From contig JAOASG010000037.1 of the NCBI GenBank assembly GCA_025210235.1, positions 186,001 to 250,000 of the forward strand: DNA of 64,000 nt. The letters run 5' to 3'. The DNA comes from Vallitalea sp. (lineage in GTDB: Bacteria; Bacillota; Clostridia; Lachnospirales; Vallitaleaceae). This document shows positions 8,388 to 17,326 of this stretch, piece after piece (positions within the stretch are counted from its first letter, which is position 1; each line of letters starts with the position of its first letter). The translations under genes were made by a program, and so were the position numbers. The notes beneath the pieces were generated by a model. It ran no database searches. It had not been told where the DNA came from and saw only the letters and a program-made list of their open reading frames with translations.

Positions 8388-9200
8388 ATGGTTCAAAAAG
8401 AAAGACTAGATATTTTATTACTCAATAAAGGATTAGTAACTTCAAGGGAAAAAGCAAAATCTATTATTATGACTGGAAATGTGTTTGTTAATGGAGAGAG
8501 AGAAGATAAACCTGGGACTAAATTTGATATAAAATCAGATATATTTATAAAATCAAATCCAAATCCATATGTAAGTAGAGGAGGATTAAAGTTAGACAAA
8601 GCAGTAAAAGAGTTTGATTTAGTGCTAGAAGAAAAGGTGTGTTCAGATATAGGAGCTTCAACTGGAGGATTTACAGATTGTATGCTTCAAAACGGAGCTA
8701 GAAAAGTATATGCTATTGATGTTGGTTATGGACAATTCGCATGGAAACTTAGACAAGATGATAGAGTTGTATGCATGGAAAAAACTAATGCACGTTATGT
8801 GACTCCAGATATGATAGATGATAAAATAGATTTTGTTTCCATAGATGTTTCATTTATATCTTTAACTAAAATTTTAGAACCCGTAAAGAAACTAATGAAT
8901 ACAAACGCAGAAATGGTGTGTCTAATAAAACCTCAATTTGAAGCAGGAAGAGAAAAAGTTGGTAAGAAGGGTGTTGTAAGAGATAAATCAGTTCATGCTG
9001 AAGTTATTTCTAAAATTATTAATTTTGCAGTGAGTATTAATTTCTATATAAAAGGTATTAGTTTTTCTCCAATTAAGGGGCCAGAAGGAAACATTGAATA
9101 TTTATTATATTTAACTACAGCTCTTGAATCTAATTTTAATTTTGAAGAAATAGATGATTTAGTTAAAACAATAGTTGAAAAAGCACATGAAAAATTATAA
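8388..9200 (+). CDS. tlyA: TlyA family rRNA (cytidine-2'-O)-methyltransferase
   Basis: The 270-aa protein combines an N-terminal S4 RNA-binding domain (about 5-65, RLDILLLNKGLVTSREKAK) with an FtsJ/RrmJ-type SAM methyltransferase domain (about 66-250: DIGASTGGFTDCMLQNGARK, AIDVGYGQ, CLIKPQFEAGREKVGKKG). TlyA proteins methylate 16S and/or 23S rRNA. The S4 plus FtsJ pair in this dxs-tlyA-nadK order is typical of Firmicutes (YqxC). The ATG at 8388 follows GGGAAGG at a somewhat long distance. Confidence 0.92.
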   Translation: MVQKERLDILLLNKGLVTSREKAKSIIMTGNVFVNGEREDKPGTKFDIKSDIFIKSNPNPYVSRGGLKLDKAVKEFDLVLEEKVCSDIGASTGGFTDCMLQNGARKVYAIDVGYGQFAWKLRQDDRVVCMEKTNARYVTPDMIDDKIDFVSIDVSFISLTKILEPVKKLMNTNAEMVCLIKPQFEAGREKVGKKGVVRDKSVHAEVISKIINFAVSINFYIKGISFSPIKGPEGNIEYLLYLTTALESNFNFEEIDDLVKTIVEKAHEKL

Positions 9201-9276
9201 AATATAGGTAATAACTAAAATTTTGAAAGAGTGAGATAATAGTACTCTCATATTTGATATATTTAAGGATGATATT

Positions 9277-10140
9277 ATGAACAAATTTGTAATAATACCT
9301 AATTTAAATAAAGATATTAATTTAGAAACTACTAAACAAATTATAAATTGGTTAGAGAAAAATAAATGTGAAATATATTTACCATTACATATAGCAATTT
9401 TAATTGATAAAAAAGAATATATATATCCTGAAAAAAAAATGTACAACGATGCTGATTGTGCTATAGTGTTAGGTGGAGACGGTACTATTCTTAATACGGC
9501 TAGGAGTTTAGCGGAATATGATTTGCCTATATTAGGAGTTAATTTAGGGAACTTAGGTTTTTTGGCTGAGGTAGAAAAAAAAGATGCAGTTAGTACTTTA
9601 AAAAGAATTATTGCAGGAGAATACTATATCCAAAAAAGAATGATGTTAGATGTGAAAAGGATAATAGATGATAAAGAAGAAAAAATTGGTGTTGCATTAA
9701 ATGATATTGTTATAGCTAGAACTTCAATATCTAGGATGATGAAGTATAGTATATTTGTTAATGATGGACATATTAATAATTATTCTGCTGACGGAATTAT
9801 AGTTTCAACGCCAACAGGTTCTACAGCATATAATTTATCAGCTGGAGGTCCAATATTGGATCCAAGAAATAATATGATGGTTATTACACCTATATGTCCA
9901 CATACGTTGATGGCAAGGAGTATAGTACTTTCTCAAGATGATGTTGTCACAATATCTTTACAAGAAAATAGAAAAAGTTGGAATGAGGATATGATGATAA
10001 CAATAGATGGACAAGAAAGTATTAATATTCATCAAAATGATAAAATTATCATATCTAAGTCATATAAAAATGCTAAATTAATAACATGTAATAAAAATGG
10101 ATTTTATACAATTTTAAAAAGAAAATTAGGTGTTTTTTAG
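9277..10140 (+). CDS. nadK: NAD kinase
   Basis: NadK phosphorylates NAD to NADP. The 287-aa protein carries LGGDGTILNTAR (about 64-75), NLGNLGFLAEV, the NAD-binding stretch TPTGSTAYNLSAGGPI and the IDGQ motif near the C-terminus, all family hallmarks. ATG at 9277 follows AAGGATG. The last bases come right before the ribosome site of argR (TAGGAGGAG), so the two genes are translationally close. Confidence 0.95.
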   Translation: MNKFVIIPNLNKDINLETTKQIINWLEKNKCEIYLPLHIAILIDKKEYIYPEKKMYNDADCAIVLGGDGTILNTARSLAEYDLPILGVNLGNLGFLAEVEKKDAVSTLKRIIAGEYYIQKRMMLDVKRIIDDKEEKIGVALNDIVIARTSISRMMKYSIFVNDGHINNYSADGIIVSTPTGSTAYNLSAGGPILDPRNNMMVITPICPHTLMARSIVLSQDDVVTISLQENRKSWNEDMMITIDGQESINIHQNDKIIISKSYKNAKLITCNKNGFYTILKRKLGVF

Positions 10141-10153
10141 TAGGAGGAGAGAA

Positions 10154-10612
10154 ATGAAGATTGAACGTCAGACAAAGATTATTCAGCTAATTAATCAATA
10201 TGATATTGAAACCCAAGAAGACTTAGCTAGTAAGCTTTTAGAAGAAGGATTTGTAGTAACCCAAGCAACTATATCTAGGGATATTAGGGAACTAAGATTA
10301 ACTAAAATTTCAACTTCTGGTGGAAAACAAAAATATGTTGTGCTTCAAAATAAAGAATCAAAATTAAATGAAAAATTTATAAGAGTATTTAAAGATGGTT
10401 TTATATCTATGGATAGAGCTTCTAATATAATTGTTATAAAAACACTTAATGGAATGGCTATGGCTGTAGCTGCTGCAATAGATTCCCTTGATTATGATGA
10501 AGTTGTGGGATGTATTGCTGGAGATGACACTATTTTTTGTGCTGTAAGAACAGAGAATGATGCAATAAAGATTATGGAAAAAATGAGTAAATTGGCTAAT
10601 AAGGGCATATAA
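10154..10612 (+). CDS. argR: Arginine repressor ArgR/AhrC
   Basis: ArgR is a hexameric, arginine-sensing regulator of arginine metabolism. The 152-aa protein has an N-terminal winged helix (TQEDLASKL, then VTQATISRDIRELRLTK) and a C-terminal arginine-binding oligomerisation domain ending in GDDTIFCAVRTENDA. I chose ATG at 10154 because TAGGAGGAG lies 6 bases before it; the in-frame ATG at 10130 lies inside nadK. Its place between nadK and recN is the standard Firmicute order. Confidence 0.95.
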   Translation: MKIERQTKIIQLINQYDIETQEDLASKLLEEGFVVTQATISRDIRELRLTKISTSGGKQKYVVLQNKESKLNEKFIRVFKDGFISMDRASNIIVIKTLNGMAMAVAAAIDSLDYDEVVGCIAGDDTIFCAVRTENDAIKIMEKMSKLANKGI

Positions 10613-10627
10613 AATGGGGGAATTATT

Positions 10628-12331
10628 ATGTTAGGTCATCTTCATATTAAAAATTATGCACTAATTAATGAAGCTAATATAGATTTCGATAATAATTTAA
10701 ATATATTAACTGGAGAAACAGGTGCCGGAAAATCAATTATTATAGGTTCAATAAATGCTGTTTTAGGTGGAAAAATTAGTAAAGATGTAGTTAGAACAGG
10801 ATGTGACAGTGCACTAATTGAACTACTATTTTATGTGGATAATGATGTGGTAATAGATAAATTAAAAAGATATGATATCGCCATAGATAATAATAGAGAG
10901 CTTTTAATTACTAGAAAAATAAATATTAATGGTAGAAGTATATATAGAATGAATGGACAAGTTGTTACTACGTCTATTATAAAAGATGTTTCCTCAAATC
11001 TCATAGATATTCACGGACAACATGAACACCAATCTTTACTAAATAAAAAAAATTATTTATCATTACTTGATACTTTTTGTGGACAAGATATTATTAAATT
11101 AAAAAATTCACTAAGAGATAAGTATAGTAGGTATACGGAACTTAGTTCAAAAATTAATAATATTATGCTAGATGAACAAACTAGAAGAAAAGAAATATCT
11201 TTTTTAGAATTTGAGATAAATGAAATAGAGTCAGCAAATCTTAAAATAGGAGAATACGAATTATTAAAAGAAGAATATAAACGTTTATTTAATGGTGACA
11301 AAATAATAAAAACTATGTCACAAGTTTATTCTTGTGTTAATGGTAATAATACTAATATAACAGGTTCAATGGATTATATAGGACAAGGAGTAAGAAACCT
11401 TAGTGAAATAAAAGATTTTGGCGAAGATATTGAAAATCTTTATAAACAAATACTAAATATTGAAATCATTCTAAGTGATTTTAGCAGAGATTTAAATGAT
11501 TATATAGATAAATTTGAATTAGACAACGAGTATTATATTGAAGTCGAGGATAGAATTAATTTAATTAATAATCTTAAAGTTAAATATGGAGATACTATAG
11601 AGAAAATATTAGAATATAAATCAGAAAAAGAAAAGTACCTTGATGAGTTGTTAAATTATGAAAAATATTATAATAATGTTAATAAAAAAATTGTTCAATT
11701 ACAAAATGAAATAGAAATATATTGTGAACAAATATCCAATATAAGAAAAGAAAAAGCAAATCATATAAGTATGATGATTATGGATGCTCTTAAGAATATA
11801 AATTTATTAAATACTAATTTTGTTATTCAAATAAACAAAAAACAAAAATTTAATATAACAGGATGGGATGATATTGAGTTTTTAATATCCACAAATATTG
11901 GTGAACCACCAAAGCCACTAAATAAAGTAGCATCAGGTGGAGAATTATCAAGAATTATGTTAGCTATAAAATCTGTTTTAGCAAATAGCGATAATATTAA
12001 TACACTAATATTTGATGAAATAGATACAGGGATAAGTGGTAAAACAGCAGGGATGGTGGCGGAGAAATTATCTCATTTATCTAATAAACATCAGGTTATA
12101 TGTATAACGCACTTGCCACAGATTGCAGCAATGGGAGATGCACATTTTATTATTGAAAAAAAAGTTGAAAACAATTCAACACATACTCTAATCAATAAAT
12201 TAACCAACGAAAATTCTATTAACGAAATAGCTAGATTGCTTGGTGGTGTACAGATTACAGATACTACGCTAGCTAATGCAAATGAAATGAAAAAATTAGC
12301 TAATGAAATAAAATGTAATAATAATGCTTAA
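10628..12331 (+). CDS. recN: DNA repair protein RecN
   Basis: RecN is an SMC-like ATPase that holds DNA ends during double-strand break repair. The 567-aa protein has Walker A TGETGAGKS near residue 31, two coiled-coil arms in the middle (about 160-380), the signature ASGGELSRIMLAIK (about 437-450) and Walker B TLIFDEIDTGISG. Length matches the family. It starts 15 bp after argR with GGGGG upstream and is closed by a terminator. Confidence 0.95.
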   Translation: MLGHLHIKNYALINEANIDFDNNLNILTGETGAGKSIIIGSINAVLGGKISKDVVRTGCDSALIELLFYVDNDVVIDKLKRYDIAIDNNRELLITRKININGRSIYRMNGQVVTTSIIKDVSSNLIDIHGQHEHQSLLNKKNYLSLLDTFCGQDIIKLKNSLRDKYSRYTELSSKINNIMLDEQTRRKEISFLEFEINEIESANLKIGEYELLKEEYKRLFNGDKIIKTMSQVYSCVNGNNTNITGSMDYIGQGVRNLSEIKDFGEDIENLYKQILNIEIILSDFSRDLNDYIDKFELDNEYYIEVEDRINLINNLKVKYGDTIEKILEYKSEKEKYLDELLNYEKYYNNVNKKIVQLQNEIEIYCEQISNIRKEKANHISMMIMDALKNINLLNTNFVIQINKKQKFNITGWDDIEFLISTNIGEPPKPLNKVASGGELSRIMLAIKSVLANSDNINTLIFDEIDTGISGKTAGMVAEKLSHLSNKHQVICITHLPQIAAMGDAHFIIEKKVENNSTHTLINKLTNENSINEIARLLGGVQITDTTLANANEMKKLANEIKCNNNA

Positions 12332-12366
12332 AAATAATTTAATATTAAACTTATAAAATGCTTTTA

Positions 12367-12397
12367 AATCAAGAATAAAAATTCTTGATTTTTTTTA
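12367..12397 (+). terminator. Rho-independent terminator after recN
   Basis: AATCAAGAAT and ATTCTTGATT flank an AAAA loop and are followed by eight Ts. It ends the nusB-recN series. Confidence 0.85.
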
Positions 12398-12608
12398 TAC
12401 TGGAAAATCTCTGATTATACAAAATAAGAGATTAATTTTCTGTAAAAATAATAGTTTGATTAGTACAAAAAAACAAGATCAATAAAATGATATACAACAT
12501 ATAGTAATTAAATATACCTTAAACACAATATATAGCGTAAAATAATAATGCAGAAATTTTTTATAGATTAGTTATAGTTAATAATTACATATATTGATTC
12601 TATTTACT

Positions 12609-12640
12609 AGCATAATAAAAATTACCTATGGGAAATTTAA
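12609..12640 (+). promoter_or_regulatory. Possible forespore (sigma-F/G-type) promoter of spoIVB
   Basis: AGCATA (12609-12614), a 15-bp spacer and GGGAAATTTA (12630-12639) loosely resemble sigma-F/sigma-G sites, which drive spoIVB in Bacillus. The match is imperfect. The rest of 12398-12692 is AT-rich; I see no gene there. CAACATATAGTAATTA near 12493 also occurs near 905. Confidence 0.35.
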
Positions 12641-12692
12641 TAATACATTATGATAAAAAATTCCCAAACAAAAGTAAATAGGATGTGAAAAA

Positions 12693-13976
12693 ATGAGAAG
12701 CAAAAGATATAGATTTAGGATATTTCTGTTTTTTAGTCTTTTAGTTATTTTAGTAATTAATTTTGTATCAAATGAAATTATCAATAGGTATTTGCCTGAT
12801 GAAATTAAAATAATAGTCAATGAAGAAAAAGACTTCCTATTTAATATTCCTTTAGACGCCAAAATAAATAAAAATTTAGAAGGCGTAGTAATGGTAAATC
12901 AGGAGCCTATTAAAGATAATCTAGTATTAGATTTACAGAATTCTTTTACAATCCAATCAAAAAATACAGGTATTATTGATGTAGAACTAAAATTATTTGG
13001 GATAGTCCCCATAAAAAAAATAAAAGTAGATGTAATAGACGAGCAAAATATAGTTCCGGTAGGTAAAACAGTAGGTGTAACAGTTTATACAGATGGTGTT
13101 TTAGTTCTTGGAACAGGTTTAGTTTATGGCGAAGATGGTAACAAATATAATCCTGCAAAAGGAAAACTATATACTGGAGATTATATTAAAGGGGTAAATG
13201 GGAAATCAATATCAAGAAAAAAGGAATTAATCGAAATAATAAACAAAACAAAAGGGAACCCAATCACACTTGAAGTTTTAAGAAATAATGAAAGTTTAAA
13301 AGTTAATATAACACCAATAAGAACTTTAGAAAATGAAGAATATAAAATTGGAATTTGGGTAAGGGATGATACACAAGGTATAGGTACTATGACTTATATC
13401 AATCTAGGTAAAAAAACTTTCGGCGCATTAGGACATGGTATAACAGATATTGACACAAAACAACTTATAGATATTGAGACTGGAGAAGTAGTTAATACAA
13501 TGATAACAACTATAAAAAAAGGTATAAATGGAGTACCAGGCGAAATATCAGGAATTATTGTTGGAGGAGAAGGAAATTGTTTAGGAGAAATAAAAAAGAA
13601 TACAAGTCATGGTATTTTTGGAAATATTTCTTGTGAAGGAGAAAAAGGTATAGATGATAAGGATATATGTCCTATAGGCTTTAAATACGATGTTCATGAG
13701 GGAAAAGCTTATATTAGAAGTGATGTAAGTGGTAAACTTAAAGATTATAATATATTAGTAAAGAAAATATATCTAGGTGATGAATCTAACAAAGGAATGA
13801 TTATTGAAGTTATAGATGAGGATCTAATTAATATTACAGGAGGGATAATTCAAGGAATGAGTGGCAGTCCTATTATACAAGATGGAAAGTTAATTGGAGC
13901 TGTAACACATGTTTTTGTACAAGATTCGAAAAAGGGTTATGGAGTTTTTATAGAAAATATGTTATTAGAAGAGTAA
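12693..13976 (+). CDS. spoIVB: SpoIVB serine peptidase (S55)
   Basis: SpoIVB is made in the forespore, crosses into the intermembrane space and cleaves SpoIVFA to release pro-sigma-K processing. The 427-aa protein has an N-terminal membrane anchor (about 9-27), a PDZ domain (about 110-210, with LYTGDYIKGVNGKSI) and the S55 peptidase domain. That domain has the catalytic His in GALGHGITDID and the catalytic Ser in GMSGSPIIQDG, followed by GAVTHVFV. The ATG at 12693 follows AGGATGTG. It lies directly upstream of spo0A as in Bacillus and Clostridia. It matters for the sigma-K-type gene proposed at 56819-60323. Confidence 0.95.
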   Translation: MRSKRYRFRIFLFFSLLVILVINFVSNEIINRYLPDEIKIIVNEEKDFLFNIPLDAKINKNLEGVVMVNQEPIKDNLVLDLQNSFTIQSKNTGIIDVELKLFGIVPIKKIKVDVIDEQNIVPVGKTVGVTVYTDGVLVLGTGLVYGEDGNKYNPAKGKLYTGDYIKGVNGKSISRKKELIEIINKTKGNPITLEVLRNNESLKVNITPIRTLENEEYKIGIWVRDDTQGIGTMTYINLGKKTFGALGHGITDIDTKQLIDIETGEVVNTMITTIKKGINGVPGEISGIIVGGEGNCLGEIKKNTSHGIFGNISCEGEKGIDDKDICPIGFKYDVHEGKAYIRSDVSGKLKDYNILVKKIYLGDESNKGMIIEVIDEDLINITGGIIQGMSGSPIIQDGKLIGAVTHVFVQDSKKGYGVFIENMLLEE

Positions 13977-14003
13977 GATATTTATAGAGTATGCATATAT
14001 ACA

Positions 14004-14010
14004 TGTCGAA
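14004..14010 (+). promoter_or_regulatory. 0A box upstream of spo0A
   Basis: TGTCGAA is an exact match to the Spo0A binding consensus, 190 bp before the spo0A start, with TTGCGAA-like sequence directly after. Spo0A autoregulation through such boxes is established in Bacillus. A sigma-H promoter could not be fixed with confidence. Confidence 0.55.
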
Positions 14011-14199
14011 TCTTGCGAATATTATTTATTGAATTAATATATAGATAGTATTATAATTAAAACATGTCATATGATAATGTATTATCTATTATATTATACA
14101 AACAAAATATCATAAGATAAGAAAAGCGATGAGGTAGTGTTATTTCTTTAACATAAGAAAAGTACTAAGTCGTTTCTAGGAAAAGAAGGGGGAAAAAGG

Positions 14200-15000
14200 T
14201 TGAGTGAAATAATCAAAGTTTTAATTTCAGATGATAGTGTTAAAATGTGTTCTATCCTTTATGAATATTTAAATCAAAAAGAGGATATCACTGTTGTTGG
14301 AGTAGCACATAATGGTGAGGATGCGTGTAATCAAATTAAAGAGAAAGAACCAGATGTTGTATTACTTGACATTATAATGCCACAGCTAGACGGATTAGGA
14401 GTACTTGAAAGAATGCATGAGGATAATCAAATTAAAAAAATCCCAATGTTTATTATGCTAACTGCAGTTGGACAAGAAAAAATTACATCTAGCGCACTTA
14501 ACCTTGGAGCAGAATATTATATTATGAAACCTTTCGACAATGAGACAATTGTAAAACGTATTAGACAGTTAAAGGGGAAAATACAAACAATTAAACGTGA
14601 TAGAAGCAATGATTTTGTCCATGAAATACAAAATGGATATTCAGGAAGAAGCTTAGAAGCAGAAGTCACAAATATTATACATGAAATTGGTGTTCCAGCA
14701 CATATTAAAGGTTACCAATATCTTAGAGATGCAATTATTATGGCAATTAATGATATGGAAATATTAAATTCTATAACCAAATTATTATATCCATCTATTG
14801 CAAAGAAATTTAATACTACACCTAGCAGAGTTGAGAGGGCTATTAGACATGCAATTGAAGTTGCTTGGGGAAGAGGAAAGATGGATACTATAGATAAATT
14901 ATTTGGATATACTATTAATCATGGAAAAGGCAAACCAACTAACTCGGAATTTATAGCACTAATAGCTGATAAATTAAGATTAGAGCTAAGGGTTGGTTAA
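14200..15000 (+). CDS. spo0A: Sporulation master regulator Spo0A
   Basis: Spo0A is the phosphorylation-activated response regulator that commits the cell to sporulation. The 266-aa protein has a receiver domain (about 1-125: DDSVKM acidic pocket, phospho-acceptor Asp in [13 protein letters not shown], Thr in MLTAVG, Lys in MKPFD), a short linker and the DNA-binding domain with the recognition helix [20 protein letters not shown]. The start is TTG at 14200 behind AAGGGGG. A 0A box lies upstream and a terminator downstream. Confidence 0.97.
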   Translation: MSEIIKVLISDDSVKMCSILYEYLNQKEDITVVGVAHNGEDACNQIKEKEPDVVLLDIIMPQLDGLGVLERMHEDNQIKKIPMFIMLTAVGQEKITSSALNLGAEYYIMKPFDNETIVKRIRQLKGKIQTIKRDRSNDFVHEIQNGYSGRSLEAEVTNIIHEIGVPAHIKGYQYLRDAIIMAINDMEILNSITKLLYPSIAKKFNTTPSRVERAIRHAIEVAWGRGKMDTIDKLFGYTINHGKGKPTNSEFIALIADKLRLELRVG

Positions 15001-15079
15001 AGGAGATATAATATAATTGAGAATAAAATTCTTTGAATTCTTAACATCAACAACAATAAATACTAATATGTTTAAAAGA

Positions 15080-15120
15080 AAGAGTCAGATGATTATTTTT
15101 TATAGGGCTCTTTTTTTTTA
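15080..15120 (+). terminator. Terminator after spo0A
   Basis: AAGAGTC (15080) pairs with GGCTCTT (15106-15112) and runs into nine or more Ts. Confidence 0.75.
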
Positions 15121-15278
15121 GAATAATTTTTCTTACTATGGTTATAATAATAACGTAAATTAATATATATAATATATTAATTCTACACTGACTTATAAGT
15201 GAGGTGTTAAGCCATTGTACATTTAATGAAGTTATATAAACGATAACTATTTAGATGTATTCAACATTTATAAGTAAC

Positions 15279-15312
15279 AAAGCTAGTAATCGTATCTGAT
15301 TACTAGCTTTTA
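15279..15312 (+). terminator. Strong hairpin terminator of unknown transcript
   Basis: AAAGCTAGTAATC and GATTACTAGCTTT form a perfect 13-bp stem around GTATCT. No ORF of note precedes it: 15121-15278 holds only very short frames, although GTGAGGTG near 15199 looks like a ribosome site. A small RNA ending here is possible. Bidirectional use is equally possible. Confidence 0.6.
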
Positions 15313-15378
15313 AAAATATAATTATCTTATAAAATATATAAATTGAAGTATCTAAAAAATAATATGGAGGAAAAGTAA

Positions 15379-15525
15379 ATGGCAAAAGAGAAGGTAAAAG
15401 ATAAAGGTGGAACATTAGGAGGATTATCCAAAAGCTATAATAATAACCGAAGCTTAAATGGAAAGGTTAAAAATTCTCATAGTACTTCAAGTAAAAATCC
15501 AGATAATTTAAGTCATAAAGAGTAA
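15379..15525 (+). CDS. Small basic hydrophilic protein (48 aa)
   Basis: This short frame has a strong ribosome site (TGGAGGA, 8 bases before the ATG) and ends at TAA 15523-15525. The product is rich in Lys, Ser, Asn and Gly (MAKEKVKDKGGTLGGLSKSY at the start), with no membrane segment or cysteine and no family that I recognise. It stands alone between a terminator and the promoter of the radical SAM leader. Low-complexity, soluble, probably disordered. Function unknown. Confidence 0.55.
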   Translation: MAKEKVKDKGGTLGGLSKSYNNNRSLNGKVKNSHSTSSKNPDNLSHKE

Positions 15526-15595
15526 TTATGATTAATCAACAAGATATTGCTTTTATAAAAATAATTAATTATAAATAAAAAAAATATTTATTATA

Positions 15596-15625
15596 TTGAC
15601 AGTTGCAACTATAAAGGCGTATAAT
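15596..15625 (+). promoter_or_regulatory. Sigma-A promoter of the riboswitch leader
   Basis: Consensus TTGACA (15596-15601) and TATAAT (15620-15625), spacer 18 bp, give a start near 15632 and a leader of about 220 nt before the radical SAM gene. Confidence 0.7.
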
Positions 15626-15697
15626 AGTTATAATCACTTAATTAATACAATAAACTATTTTTTTTAATACATTATATAAAATTAATTTAATATTGTT

Positions 15698-15784
15698 TAA
15701 AAGGGAGTAGCTTCTAAGTTATAAAGTCAACAACCGGTATAATATGCCTGGCTTTATAATCCTTTTTAGGAAAGCAAGACTTTT
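15698..15784 (+). ncRNA. Riboswitch aptamer, yybP-ykoY (Mn2+)-like
   Basis: The segment carries AAAGGGAGTAGC at its 5' side and GCAAGAC at its 3' side, both typical of the yybP-ykoY manganese aptamer. P1 can form between AAAAG (15699-15703) and CTTTT (15780-15784). Inner helices can form from GCTTCTAA with TTAGGAAAGC, GTTATAAAG with CTTTATAAT, and GGTAT with ATGCC. The P1 3' strand is also needed by the terminator at 15779-15824, so ligand binding should prevent termination (an ON switch), as in known members. The class assignment is from memory of the consensus. A different or unclassified aptamer is possible. Confidence 0.55.
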
Positions 15785-15824
15785 ATGACAAAATGTAAAA
15801 AACGTTGTCATAAAAGTTTTTTTA
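15779..15824 (+). terminator. Leader terminator of the riboswitch
   Basis: ACTTTTATGACA (15779-15790) and TGTCATAAAAGT (15806-15817) form a perfect 12-bp stem followed by seven Ts. It overlaps the P1 strand of the aptamer, so the two folds exclude each other. Confidence 0.8.
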
Positions 15825-15854
15825 TAATTATATATTTTTAAGGAGGTCATTATT

Positions 15855-17225
15855 TTGAATTCACCAAAAAAATTTATTAGTAAAGTAGCTATAAAGGAGG
15901 GGATTAGATACCTTGAGAAGGAACCAATAAAGAATTTACCTAAACTTATTGATTGGGTCGGGAAGATACCGATGTTAGATAGTCAGAAGAAACAATATGA
16001 TAGTGTTGTAGAATTATGGAATGATGAAGATAGCTGTTGGCATACATATATGGAGAAAATATTAACTGATGTACATCCAAATATAAGAAAAAAATTCTTG
16101 ATTAATTTCTTTATTAATTCTGTAATAGAAGGATTAAAAAAAGCTAATTATAATAAGAAAAAATATGATTGCAATATTCCTTGGGCAATACTAATGGATC
16201 CAACAACTGCATGTAACCTAAAATGTATTGGTTGTTGGGCGGCAGAATATAAAAAGACAGACTCTATGGATTATGATACGTTAAGTAGTATAATTAAACA
16301 GGGTAAAGAACTTGGTATATATATGTATATTTATTCAGGCGGTGAACCATTAGTTAGAAAAAATGATATGATTAAATTAGCAAGAGAACATAATGATTGC
16401 GTTTTCTTATCATTTACAAATGGTACATTAATTGATGAAGAGTTCGCTAAACAACTTCAAGAAGTAGGTAATGTTACTTTTGCAATTAGTATAGAAGGCT
16501 TTGAAGAAGAAACTGATATGAGAAGAGGAAAAGGTACTTATAAGAAAGTTATTGAGGGTATGGATATTCTAAGAGAGCATGGAATACCATTTGGATTCTC
16601 AACATGTTATCACAGAAAAAATGAAGAAGTCATTGCGTCTGAAGAATATATAGATCTGATGATAGAAAAAGGTTGCTATTTTGGATGGTTTTTTACATAT
16701 ATACCACTTGGAAAGGATGCAGTAACAGATCTAATTGCAACACCTGAACAAAGAAAACATATGTATTATAAAGTAAGAGAATATAGAGAAACAAAACCTA
16801 TATTTACAATGGATTTTTGGAATGATGGAGAATTTGTTAATGGATGTATTGCTGGTGGAAAAAATTATCTTCATATAAATGCTAATGGAGACGTTGAGCC
16901 TTGTGCATTTATTCATTATTCAGGAGCTAACATTAAAGAAGTAAGTCTAATTGAAGCGCTTCAACAACCATTATTTCAACAATATAAGAAATATCAACCA
17001 TTTAATCAGAATATGCTTAGACCTTGCCCATTACTCGATAATCCCTATATGTTAAAGAAAATGGTACATGATTCAGGTGCTAAGTCAACTCAACCAATTG
17101 ATAGAGAGAATGTAGATGATCTTACAAATAAAACTAAAGAAGTAGCAGAAAAATGGGGACCAGTTGCAGATGAAATATGGGAACAATCTTATAAATGTGC
17201 TCATTGTAAAGCTGTTAATGAATAA
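15855..17225 (+). CDS. Radical SAM/SPASM-type protein of unknown role
   Basis: The 456-aa protein has a radical SAM core with the cluster motif CNLKCIGC (Cys120, 124, 127), the SAM-binding YSGGEPL and a C-terminal cysteine-containing part (GCIAGGKNYLHINANGDVEPC, then CPLLDNP), as in SPASM-type auxiliary clusters. A last CxxC sits at the very end (YKCAHCKAV). About 110 residues precede the core. The start is TTG at 15855 with AAGGAGG upstream. Expression is under the riboswitch/terminator leader at 15698-15824. A VTT membrane gene follows about 100 bp downstream after a hairpin. Substrate unknown. Confidence 0.8.
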   Translation: MNSPKKFISKVAIKEGIRYLEKEPIKNLPKLIDWVGKIPMLDSQKKQYDSVVELWNDEDSCWHTYMEKILTDVHPNIRKKFLINFFINSVIEGLKKANYNKKKYDCNIPWAILMDPTTACNLKCIGCWAAEYKKTDSMDYDTLSSIIKQGKELGIYMYIYSGGEPLVRKNDMIKLAREHNDCVFLSFTNGTLIDEEFAKQLQEVGNVTFAISIEGFEEETDMRRGKGTYKKVIEGMDILREHGIPFGFSTCYHRKNEEVIASEEYIDLMIEKGCYFGWFFTYIPLGKDAVTDLIATPEQRKHMYYKVREYRETKPIFTMDFWNDGEFVNGCIAGGKNYLHINANGDVEPCAFIHYSGANIKEVSLIEALQQPLFQQYKKYQPFNQNMLRPCPLLDNPYMLKKMVHDSGAKSTQPIDRENVDDLTNKTKEVAEKWGPVADEIWEQSYKCAHCKAVNE

Positions 17226-17243
17226 TGTACAACATTTTAATAG

Positions 17244-17280
17244 GTAATTGCGAATCTACTTAATGGAGTTTCGCAATTAC
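17244..17280 (+). terminator. Hairpin between the radical SAM and VTT genes
   Basis: GTAATTGCGA and TCGCAATTAC form a 10-bp stem. The following run is only CTTTTT after a gap, so termination is probably partial. The stem sequence resembles the dispersed GTAATTGCAAAAC repeats of this window. Confidence 0.5.
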
Positions 17281-17326
17281 TCATAGCTTTTTCAACTCGC
17301 TTTTTTGTTTCTAGGAGGATACAATA

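Noticed and set aside
12490..12510. CAACATATAGTAATTA occurring also near 905, with a shorter match (CAACATATAGTAAT) inside recJ near 43353
   Set aside because: A short AT-rich word expected by chance in this base composition; one occurrence is coding. Not treated as a repeat family.
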